64,000 nucleotides of DNA. Source: CBDBES01 sp965204465 (GTDB lineage: Bacteria > Spirochaetota > Leptospiria > Turneriellales > CBDBES01). Location: NCBI GenBank assembly GCA_965204465.1, contig OZ241995.1:1130920-1194919 (forward strand), given 5' to 3'. The position numbers and the translations under genes were made by a program. Positions within the stretch are counted from its first letter, which is position 1, and every line of letters starts with the position of its first letter. Below are positions 1-7,591 of the stretch, in pieces. Below the pieces are notes generated by a model. The model was not told where the DNA came from. It saw only the letters and a program-made list of their open reading frames with translations, and made no database searches.

Positions 1-131
1 TAACCGGTATTTATCAGTGAGGCTATGCAGCCCATTTTTTTCTAGTCGGCCTTTTTTTGTGGGGTGTCGTTCTACAGAAATCAGGGTCTACAATAAAGTC
101 AACCTGGGTCTTAGAATTGCCTACATTGATT

Positions 132-551
132 ATGATTAAGTGGATCATTTTTTCTTCTTTAATTTTTGTTTCTTCTTCATGCTCTGAGTCTCCTGAGTCT
201 GAGACTCAATATAGCATTAAGAATATCTATATTGAAGAAGTGGATGTTCCCAGAGAAGTTTCCTCTTCTGAAACAAGTTTTGATATTCGATTGAAAGGCA
301 ATACTTCTAAATCTGATATAAATTGCGAAGAAATCCGATATGAGTCTATAATAAGCAAAACAAGTCTGAAATTAGCAGTAAAAGGATATAGTTATCCTAG
401 ACTATGTAGTGCATTGATAGTTCCCTTTGGCGAAAGGGTTTATACGGTAAAGGCAAATCCTTATTTTGCTCTGGGTGATTTTATGATCACCATTCAAAAT
501 CCAGATCGTGCAGGTGATGATCTTCAAAAAGTAGTGAAGATCGTCGAATAA
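132..551 (+). CDS. Small putative lipoprotein, unknown function
   Basis: 139 residues. The start at 132 gives a short hydrophobic signal (MIKWIIFSSLIFVSSSC) ending in Cys17, which looks like a loose spirochaete-type lipobox, followed by an acidic Ser/Glu-rich linker. The reading frame is open upstream to position 57, but those extra 25 residues would bury the signal peptide, so I prefer 132. There is no clear ribosome binding site. The rest is a compact soluble domain with two cysteines and no family I recognise. It lies directly before the tandem-repeat array, as other lipoprotein genes here lie beside repeats. Export and lipidation are inferred from the signal; function is unknown. Positions 1-131 hold nothing I can name. 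Confidence 0.55.
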   Translation: MIKWIIFSSLIFVSSSCSESPESETQYSIKNIYIEEVDVPREVSSSETSFDIRLKGNTSKSDINCEEIRYESIISKTSLKLAVKGYSYPRLCSALIVPFGERVYTVKANPYFALGDFMITIQNPDRAGDDLQKVVKIVE

Positions 552-630
552 TGATCTTTCAAAAGAAACAGAATTTAATTAAAATAAATCCATTCAATTC
601 ATCTATGATGGATCAAATATCCCCCCCTTG

Positions 631-939
631 TTCACCCAAATGGCACTGCACTAGCAGTTGCACTGCCAGCTTAGCATTTCTTTTCACCAAAAGGGCACTG
701 CGCTGGCAGTTGCACTGCTAGCTTAGCATTTCTTTTCACCAAAAGGGCACTGCGCTGGCAGTTGCACTGCTAGCTTAGCATTTCTTTTCACCCAAGGGCA
801 CTGCGCTGGCAGTTGTACTGCCAGCTTAGCATTTCTTTTCACCCAAGGGCACTGCGCTAGCAGTTGCACTACTAGCTTAGCATTTCTTTTCACCCAAGGG
901 CACTGCACTGGCGGTTATACTGCCAGTTTAGCATTTCTT
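631..939. repeat. Tandem array, six 51-52 bp units
   Basis: Six adjacent units start at 631, 683, 735, 787, 838 and 889; the first three are 52 bp and the last three 51 bp. Each unit runs from TTCACC(C) through a hairpin of the form CTGGCAG-TTGCA-CTGCCAG to TTAGCATTTCTT. Stem variants include G-T pairs (CTGGCAG with CTGCTAG) and one partly compensated pair (CTAGCAG with CTACTAG). A single further unit lies at 2636-2687. The minus strand stays open over part of the array and would encode a 17-residue repeat, which I take as a by-product of the 51 bp period. The array is clearly GC-richer than its surroundings. There are no unique spacers, so it is not a CRISPR. Confidence 0.9.
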
Positions 940-1305
940 TTCACCCAGAGGGCATAGAAAAATGGAACACCATTCTATTTTCTGTTTTTTCTTCTTCCTA
1001 ATTTACTCTTGAGTAAGACGAACGGTTGGGAACGCAGGCAAGGATGCCTGCGAAATGGAGCGTCTTTGCCATGGATGCAAAACATGGATGTTTTGCAAGG
1101 CTGCCTGACCTTACCCCAAGCACCTGACATCCTATCAGGTCGCTTGCCCCTACAAAACATCCGTGTTTTGTAGGTTACAGGATGTAACCCGTCCAGCCGC
1201 TTGTGCAGACGAAGTCTGTGAACTTCCATGTGAAAAAAGAAAGAAAAATAGCTATTCTTTTTACACAAAAAGACCTGTGCCCGTAGGGTGAAATGGGTAG
1301 CAAAG
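940..1305. repeat. Modular dispersed repeat, copy A
   Basis: Continues directly from the tandem array. It shares 940-1100 with 2688-2851 and 1099-1305 with 2981-3182, nearly base for base. It contains several hairpins: gcaaaacatggatgttttgc at 1077-1096, and a perfect 10 bp stem CTACAAAACA/TGTTTTGTAG near 1160-1183. The right end carries the motif CCCGTAGGGTGAAATGGG, which recurs near 30465 and, inverted, near 47925. No protein product is supported; minus-strand open frames over it repeat at both copies only because the DNA repeats. 1306-1498 is the leader region of the next gene. Confidence 0.85.
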
Positions 1306-1383
1306 TAGCAGGTTTTTTTTGTTGACAGAATATCAAATAATAATCATTGACTTGGAAAAGACAGGCTAGCCCTAAAATTAATA

Positions 1384-1472
1384 AGGCTTTTGTCTTACTC
1401 TAATAGCACATAAATAAAAGGCTTATTAAAAATAGGGCTTTTGTCTTACTCTAATATCAAATAAACAAAAAG
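1384..1472 (+). repeat. Two direct repeats in a lipoprotein leader, 52 bp apart
   Basis: Two copies of about 36 bp begin with GCTTTTGTCTTACTCTAATA at 1385 and 1437. They are spaced exactly 52 bp, the same period as the tandem array 500 bp upstream although the sequence differs. They sit immediately before the ribosome binding site and start of the lipoprotein at 1499. They could be a duplicated operator or promoter; no convincing -35/-10 pair is visible. Confidence 0.6.
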
Positions 1473-1498
1473 CAACAGAGTTTAGGAGGATAGTCTTT

Positions 1499-2563
1499 AT
1501 GAACAATAGTAAAAAATTTACATTCCAAAAGTGGTTGATCATATTTTTGATGCCTCTTGCTCTTTTATGGCTTGGTTGCACTGATGAAGCCAATACCCCC
1601 AATGAGACCAATAAAACTCAAAGGGAAGCGGGCATTAAATCCCCTGCAAATGGCAGTTCTTTTTCAAAAGGAGAAGATATTTCATTTCAATTAAGTAAAA
1701 CGGATTTGGATATGCAAGGCATAGATCTTTATCTGGATAGGCGAAAAATTGATATTCGTCAAGGGGATATGCTACCTGAACTTTCAGTAGGTGAGCATAA
1801 ACTAAGGTTGGACATAAACAACAAAACGGTGGATGAGGTAACCTTTAATGTAACAGAAGCGGAATATACGTTCAGATTCAAATTCAGTTATTTAAATGCG
1901 GATGGTGGCCTATATCCAAGTGCCTGTTTACCTAAGAAAGGTATTCAAACGAGGCTCACAAAACAAGATGATTCCGAATGGAAAGATTTTTTGCCAAATA
2001 TATTCACCATGAGTAAGGAATGGAATGCCTTAACTACTTCCTGGCAAGAGGGAAGGGAAGAATATGGCCCCCCTCCCTGTCTCTTGAATGAAGATAAGGC
2101 GCATGCAAATGAAGTTTTTATTGACTTCTATATAAAGGCAAATAAAAGTAAGCATCTTTCTAAACCAATATGGATCAATTTTGAATTTCATAGAGAACTG
2201 CTTAGTAATAATTTTAAGGCCGGGCTTTTGATCCGTTCTCTCTCGGAAATGCAAGAACTTCTGGGTTATCGTAACAGGATACCCGAAAGATATCGTATAG
2301 ATTTTTCAAAAAAGAGTATTCTGACTCTAAAGGGCCCTACTATTGATGGATGCGAAATCAGTGGTTGTGGTTTCGCTTCTGCTTATGACATCCTTGCCGC
2401 CATTTACGAGTGGAATAATAAATTATACATTATGACAAAAGTCGCACCAAAAGAAATATTATATCCCGTGGGTCCTTGTGCTGCATGCTTGCAAGGTTCC
2501 AATGCCATCCTAATTCTCGATTACGCCAAAGACCTTCCTGTAGAGTTTATAGAGATTCCGTAG
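1499..2563 (+). CDS. Surface lipoprotein with Ig-like N-terminal domain
   Basis: 354 residues. A strong ribosome binding site (AGGAGG at about 1486) precedes the ATG. The signal peptide ends in a lipobox LWLGC (Cys27), followed by an Asn/Thr-rich tether. Residues about 45-120 (SPANGSSF..GEDISFQ, then a GEHKLRLDI strand) look like a bacterial Ig-like fold. The C-terminal 230 residues contain several cysteines (CLPKKG, PPPCLL, CEISGCGF, CAACLQ) and no family I know. The gene stands alone between two long direct copies of the modular repeat (631-1305 and 2636-3182), so it resembles a cassette. Outer-membrane anchoring is inferred. Confidence 0.7.
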   Translation: MNNSKKFTFQKWLIIFLMPLALLWLGCTDEANTPNETNKTQREAGIKSPANGSSFSKGEDISFQLSKTDLDMQGIDLYLDRRKIDIRQGDMLPELSVGEHKLRLDINNKTVDEVTFNVTEAEYTFRFKFSYLNADGGLYPSACLPKKGIQTRLTKQDDSEWKDFLPNIFTMSKEWNALTTSWQEGREEYGPPPCLLNEDKAHANEVFIDFYIKANKSKHLSKPIWINFEFHRELLSNNFKAGLLIRSLSEMQELLGYRNRIPERYRIDFSKKSILTLKGPTIDGCEISGCGFASAYDILAAIYEWNNKLYIMTKVAPKEILYPVGPCAACLQGSNAILILDYAKDLPVEFIEIP

Positions 2564-2635
2564 TCTGTATTTTGATCAAAGACAAGCCTAGGAATAGTGG
2601 CTTGGCAAGAGAGGATGATCCTGATTCACCCCTTG

Positions 2636-3182
2636 TTCACCCAAAGGGCACTGCACTGGCAGTTGCACTGCCAGCTTAGCATTTCTTTTCACCCAGAGGG
2701 CATAGAAAAATGGAACACCATTCTATTTTCTGTTTTTTCTTCTTCCTAATTTACTCTTGAGTAAGACGAACGGTTGGGAACGCAGGCAAGGATGCCTGCG
2801 AAATGGAGCGTCTTTGCCATGGATGCAAAACATGGATGTTTTGCAAGGCTGGGGATTGGGTTACAGGATGTAACCACCCAGCCTAACTTCTATGGCAAAG
2901 TAGCGGGTTTTTTTCACCCTACGGCACAGGTCTTTGTTTCTTTCTTTTTTTTACATGTAAAACATGGATGTTTTACATGGCTGCCTGACCTTACCCCAAG
3001 CACCTGACATCCTATCAGGTCGCTTGCCCCTACAAAACATCCGTGTTTTGTAGGTTACAGGATGTAACCCGTCCAGCCGCTTGTGCAGACGAAGTCTGTG
3101 AACTTCCATGTGAAAAAAGAAAGAAAAATAGCTATTCTTTTTACACAAAAAGACCTGTGCCCGTAGGGTGAAATGGGTAGCA
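2636..3182. repeat. Modular dispersed repeat, copy B with internal insertion
   Basis: Carries one unit of the 52 bp array (2636-2687) and then the same modules as copy A. An extra block of about 130 bp (2852-2980) splits the module order; this block contains TAGCGGG, CACCCTACGGCACAGGTC and a second hairpin. That hairpin (2954-2979, GTAAAACAT-GG-ATGTTTTAC) differs from the one at 2825-2844 (GCAAAACAT-GG-ATGTTTTGC) by a compensatory C-G to T-A change. 2564-2635 and 3183-3443 contain no gene I can support. Confidence 0.85.
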
Positions 3183-3443
3183 ATACAGGAGAAGACTAAA
3201 AAAATAAAAAAGATCTGCACCCGTAAATGAGAAGAAAAGTGGAATGCTATTCTAATTATAAGATAAAGTATAACAAATTGCTAGCCTTTTGGGGAGATTA
3301 CTTGTGCCCACTGCAAATTATTTTTTTACTTAAAAATTTTCCTCTGGAATTTTATCTCTTAACTAATTCTATTAGAAAAAAGAATTAGAAAAAGTAGAAT
3401 AAATTTTTTGTTGAAACAAAAATATAATGTGACATAATAATTT

Positions 3444-3787
3444 CGGAGACGGCGGGATTTGAACCCGCGTCCTGTCATGCAATCGAAAGCTTTCTACATG
3501 TTTAGTTTGTATTTTATTTTAGAGAAGACCATCTCTACAAACAAAGTAAGGACTTCCTTAGCAAGAATGTCTCGGTTTTATACCCTTGCCATATAAAACC
3601 CACTCTCTATAAAAGTTAGCCATTATATCCGCCTAGAGAGAAACAGATATAACAGCGCTTGGCAAATTATGCAGCCAAAGCGTAATTTAAGTTGTCGTCG
3701 TTTATTATAGACTTCCCTTTTTAGAAGAGGGCGCTTCACATGCTTTTCTAACCATTGGATCATGACAGTCGAAGCCAATTCGTCCCC
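3444..3787 (-). ncRNA. ssrA: tmRNA (ssrA)
   Basis: About 344 nt read on the minus strand. The 5' end GGGGACG (3787-3781) pairs with the 3' end CGTCTCC (3451-3445), forming the tRNA-like acceptor stem; the T-arm GGGTTCAAATCCC is intact just before it. The 5' region shows the usual tmRNA sequence GGCTTCGACTG. The tag frame (3705-3667, minus) reads NDDNLNYALAA then TAA, apparently with ATA rather than the usual GCA as the preceding codon. CCA is not encoded. The RNA rescues stalled ribosomes with SmpB and tags the products for proteolysis. The next 183 bp (3788-3970) are AT-rich and hold no gene I can see. Confidence 0.93.
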
Positions 3788-3970
3788 TTTTGATATTTAT
3801 CAAAATCCAATAACAATTTTATGCTATTTGAATATTTTGTAAACTATTTTATTATTTTATTGAAATTATTTTTGCAACGAGAAATTGGAAAATTTTTAGT
3901 TGGCTTCTGCGCTTTTCCCTTTACAATTAAAAATGGATGACAATATGAAAAGTAATCTTAAATTGCCAAT

Positions 3971-6472
3971 ATGCGCTTAAAAATAAATTTAGCTATATTA
4001 CTTTTTTGGCTCATTCATCTTTCTGCTTTTTCACAAGAAAAAGTTCAATTAGAAAGATTTTTACAGCGTCCCAGTATTCCAATTGATAGTATCTCAACTT
4101 CGGATGATTCTACCGCCTTGCTTTTAAATCCAGCTGGTTTAAGCATACATCCTTTACAGGCAGGCTATTTCTATGGCCACAACTTCACCGCAAATATACA
4201 GGATCATACTCTATTGCTTAATCTTTTTGGACTGGCCTTTTCTACTCAATGGCGATTTGCACCATCCAATGGAAACATTCGAAAATATACCATAGGCACT
4301 GGACTAGGAAGTACTCGTTTCTTATCTCTTGGATTTGCAGTCAATTGGTTTGACTCTCCTGACAAAGAACTGGATGGATACAGAAGCCTGGACATCGGAT
4401 TGATCACCAGACCCACTCGTTATATTTCCATTGGTACGGTTGGCCGGAACTTGAACTCCTCTTCAACCAATATAGTCAACTTACAACATAGATGGGATGC
4501 ATCTTTAAGTCTAAGACCTCTATACTTTTTACCCAAGTCAAGCAGAGATTACTATGAGAGCCTTACTATCTCTGTAGAAGGCACATGGGTAGCAGGAGAG
4601 TCTATTAGAACGGTAAATCCAAGATATATTTTTGGACTCTTGCCTACAGATGGCGTAACTCTATATGGAGGTGTTGATCATGAGAGAAATTTATTCATGG
4701 GTTTAAAATTTTCTCAAAATTATGCACAACTTTCTTTTCAGGGAGATATTCTTCCAGAAGTGGCTGATGGCATAGAGGGAAAAACAAGCCGTAGAGGTAA
4801 TTTTTATAATGTAGGTATTTTAGTGGGGCAAGAGAGGTTCAAAACTAAAATAGAAGCAGTGAGGTATTTCCTCGAAATAACCTTAGATATTATGTTCCAG
4901 GAAAAAAAAGAAGATGGTATTTTCCTTTTTGATGATCATATTTCTTTTTTTGAGTTATTGAATTTGATCCGTAGGGCCATGAATGATTCTCAGATAAAAG
5001 GTATTTTAATCACTGGCAGAAAGTTTAAAGGAGGATGGGGGCAGGCAGAAGAACTCAAAGAAGCATTGATCTATTTCAGGCAGGGATCGGGTAAACCCCT
5101 TATTTCTTTTTTAGAAAATGCAGGGAATAAAGAATATTACATAGCAAGCGCAGCAGATTACATATCCATGCCTTTTGCCGGGAGCCTTACTATCAATGGT
5201 CTTTCTGCTGAATTATATTTCGTTAAAGATCTATTGGATAAGGTAGGCATTAAGGCTGATTTTATTCAAGTCGGAAAATATAAAAGTGCTCCAGATACAT
5301 TTAAACGTAGTGAGCCCACTAAATTTGAGGAAGAACAAGTTTTATCTATTTTAGCAGACATAAGTTCTGAGATAAAAGAATCTGTTTTATTCAGCCGCAG
5401 AAATAAGGTCAAAAGAGAAGAATATGATGAGATTATTCAAAAGGGCCTTTTTACAGCGCAAGAAGCCTTAGAAAAAGGCCTTATAGATCGGGTTGAATAT
5501 TTAGAGGATATAAAAAAAAGAGTCATCAAAGTAGGTATTTCTCCTTTTGGATGGAACAAATCTATTATGGATTATAAGAAGACAAAATTTTACAGAAATA
5601 CATGGGGCCAGGAATCTAAAATTGCCATTGTCGTATTAGAAGGAGATATTGTATCAGGTGAATCCACTGAATCAGGTATATTCCAAACTAGTTCAGTGGC
5701 TTCTGATTCCATTCAAAAAATTTTGGAAAGTATACGAGAAGATGGAAAAATAAAAGGAGTGATCATTCGTATAAATTCAGGGGGGGGGTCTTCTCTTGCC
5801 TCTGACATTATTTGGAAAGAGATCAATCTGCTTAAAGAGAAAAAAAGTGTTATTATTTCATTTAGTGATATTGCAGCTTCCGGAGGATATTACATTGCAG
5901 TGGGTGCGGATAATATAATAGCGAATAGGAATTCAATTACCGGATCCATTGGCGTATTTGGAGGTAAATTTGCCCTGGGAGGCTTGTATAAAAAATTAGG
6001 CATTGAAAAGACAATTTATAAAACAGGTGAAAAGGCATCTATTTTTTCAGAGAAAGATGAATTTACTCCAGCAGAGAAAATGCTTCTTGAAGAGCATTTG
6101 AATGATTTTTATGATCTTTTCATACAAAGAATAAGCAGAAGCCGTAAAGATCTTAATAAAGAAGAGATACTTGAAAATGCAGACGGCCGTGTATATACAG
6201 GCAAAGCTGCCTTCAGAAAAGGGATGATAGATCAGAATGGTGGTATAATGTTAGCCATAGAAATATTGATCCAAAAACTAGATTTAGATAGAAATTATCT
6301 TAGCTTTGAACTATACCCAAAAAAATTTGTTGGTTTATTGGATTTCCCTTTAAATTCAAGCTTAGTGCTGCCTTATTTTGCGAAAAAAATGATCAATCTT
6401 TGGAGCCGATCCGAAAAATTGAAAGAGGATAAAGTCTATTTTTTAATGCCTTATAAAATTGATATCCATTAA
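3971..6472 (+). CDS. sppA: SppA-like signal peptide peptidase with N-terminal barrel-like domain
   Basis: 833 residues. A Sec signal (residues 1-22, ending AFSQ) is followed by about 270 residues rich in short beta-strands (IGTGLG.., SIGTVGRNLNSS, LYGGVDHE), reminiscent of an outer-membrane barrel or PorV-type protein. The remainder is a two-lobed S49 peptidase like the 67K-type SppA. The general-base lysine lies in GKYKSAPDTF (about residue 437) and the catalytic serine in AASGGYYIA (about 637). These enzymes cleave leftover signal peptides. Family members normally have a membrane anchor instead of a 300-residue extracytoplasmic domain, so the fusion is unusual. A run of nine G (5780-5788) encodes Gly-Gly-Gly. 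The next gene overlaps by 14 bp, suggesting co-translation. Confidence 0.85.
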   Translation: MRLKINLAILLFWLIHLSAFSQEKVQLERFLQRPSIPIDSISTSDDSTALLLNPAGLSIHPLQAGYFYGHNFTANIQDHTLLLNLFGLAFSTQWRFAPSNGNIRKYTIGTGLGSTRFLSLGFAVNWFDSPDKELDGYRSLDIGLITRPTRYISIGTVGRNLNSSSTNIVNLQHRWDASLSLRPLYFLPKSSRDYYESLTISVEGTWVAGESIRTVNPRYIFGLLPTDGVTLYGGVDHERNLFMGLKFSQNYAQLSFQGDILPEVADGIEGKTSRRGNFYNVGILVGQERFKTKIEAVRYFLEITLDIMFQEKKEDGIFLFDDHISFFELLNLIRRAMNDSQIKGILITGRKFKGGWGQAEELKEALIYFRQGSGKPLISFLENAGNKEYYIASAADYISMPFAGSLTINGLSAELYFVKDLLDKVGIKADFIQVGKYKSAPDTFKRSEPTKFEEEQVLSILADISSEIKESVLFSRRNKVKREEYDEIIQKGLFTAQEALEKGLIDRVEYLEDIKKRVIKVGISPFGWNKSIMDYKKTKFYRNTWGQESKIAIVVLEGDIVSGESTESGIFQTSSVASDSIQKILESIREDGKIKGVIIRINSGGGSSLASDIIWKEINLLKEKKSVIISFSDIAASGGYYIAVGADNIIANRNSITGSIGVFGGKFALGGLYKKLGIEKTIYKTGEKASIFSEKDEFTPAEKMLLEEHLNDFYDLFIQRISRSRKDLNKEEILENADGRVYTGKAAFRKGMIDQNGGIMLAIEILIQKLDLDRNYLSFELYPKKFVGLLDFPLNSSLVLPYFAKKMINLWSRSEKLKEDKVYFLMPYKIDIH

Positions 6473-7544
6473 TAACAATAAAAAACCAATTCTGGTGCAT
6501 GCTCCTAATTGGGTAGGGGATCATTCTATGGCGTTTCCTTTTTATCATACCCTTTCTGTATTATTTCAGAGAAAAGAACTTCATCTTTTAGGAAGTTCCT
6601 GGATATCTTCCCTGGTACCTGATAAAATTTTTAGTAAAGTGATCACCTTAAAGAGTAAATATCCTTCTGCTACAATAATAGATTCCCTTAAAAAAGAAGA
6701 GTATGCTTTAGGATTTACCCTATCTCCTTCTTTTAGGTCTGCATTACTTCTATGGAGAAGCAGAGTAACTTTTAGATTTGGACATAAAACAGATGGTCGT
6801 TTTTTTCTATTGAAGCATCCAAACCAAAAGGAGATGCCTAAATATAGTCCTATGGAACACAGGTCATTGAGTTATATACGGTTGCTCACTCATTTTTTTT
6901 CTAAAAACAAAATAGCAGAAGACTATTGGTCGGAGTCGGTTAAAAAAAAATGGTCATTTAAATTATACAAAAAAGAGGAAAGTAAATTACAAAAAATTTT
7001 TCATCAGAATAAGATCACAAAAAAACGTTATTGGCTTATATGTCCCGGAAGCACTGCCTCTTCCAAAAGATATCCAACAGAATATATAATTAATCTGATC
7101 AATATGATCTACTCGAAAAGACCCGATTTAAAAATTATCTTGGCAGGAAGTGACATAGAAAGAGAAATATCCATTAAGATCACCTCAGGAATATTTAATG
7201 ATGCCAGGAGTATATTGATCAATCTGACAGGAAATACAAATCTGAATGAATTAATGTATTTGATCCAAAATAGCAGTGGTGTCGTTGCAAATGATTCTGG
7301 TATTGCCCATCTTACTTCATTGGTTCATATTCCTTTGGTTACTTTTATAGGGATGGCAAGAAAAGAAGAGACTCTTACTCTTAATCCAAATAAAGTGGTG
7401 CTGAATAAAAATCTTTCTTGTTCTCCCTGTATGAAACCAGAATGCCCCAAGGGATATTCACCTCCTAAATGTTTAGCTGAAATTCAACCTTATGAAGTAT
7501 TCGAAGCAATGCTATCTATGGATAAAAAATATTCTTATCTCTGA
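6459..7544 (+). CDS. waaF: Glycosyltransferase family 9, ADP-heptose:LPS heptosyltransferase type
   Basis: 361 residues from a TTG start overlapping the sppA end. The N-terminal motif HAPNWVGDHSMAFPF matches the WaaF type (PxWxGD). The second Rossmann half has ICPGSTASSKRYP and the nucleotide-sugar region SSGVVANDSGIAHLTS. A cysteine-rich tail (CSPCMKPECPKGYSPPKC) is typical of heptosyltransferase II relatives. It should add a heptose to the LPS inner core on the cytoplasmic face. The exact acceptor cannot be told from sequence. It is the only LPS glycosyltransferase in the neighbourhood. Confidence 0.82.
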   Translation: MISINNNKKPILVHAPNWVGDHSMAFPFYHTLSVLFQRKELHLLGSSWISSLVPDKIFSKVITLKSKYPSATIIDSLKKEEYALGFTLSPSFRSALLLWRSRVTFRFGHKTDGRFFLLKHPNQKEMPKYSPMEHRSLSYIRLLTHFFSKNKIAEDYWSESVKKKWSFKLYKKEESKLQKIFHQNKITKKRYWLICPGSTASSKRYPTEYIINLINMIYSKRPDLKIILAGSDIEREISIKITSGIFNDARSILINLTGNTNLNELMYLIQNSSGVVANDSGIAHLTSLVHIPLVTFIGMARKEETLTLNPNKVVLNKNLSCSPCMKPECPKGYSPPKCLAEIQPYEVFEAMLSMDKKYSYL

Positions 7545-7591
7545 TCATTTTCAATGTATTTATTCATTCTGGACCAAATAATATTTCATAG

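Noticed and set aside
723..908. Minus-strand frame encoding a 17-residue repeated peptide over the tandem array
   Set aside because: The first three units are 52 bp, so the frame is not kept over the array; no start signal; explained by the 51 bp repeat.
631..939. CRISPR array
   Set aside because: Units are contiguous and alike with no unique spacers, and no cas genes are in the window.
975..1268. Open frames over the dispersed repeats (also 2951-3220, 2774-3007, 47846-48127)
   Set aside because: Same peptide pieces recur only because the DNA repeats; they run through hairpins and lack plausible starts.
3945..3980. Short ATG frame before sppA
   Set aside because: Only 11 codons, ending in the sppA start; no evidence of translation.
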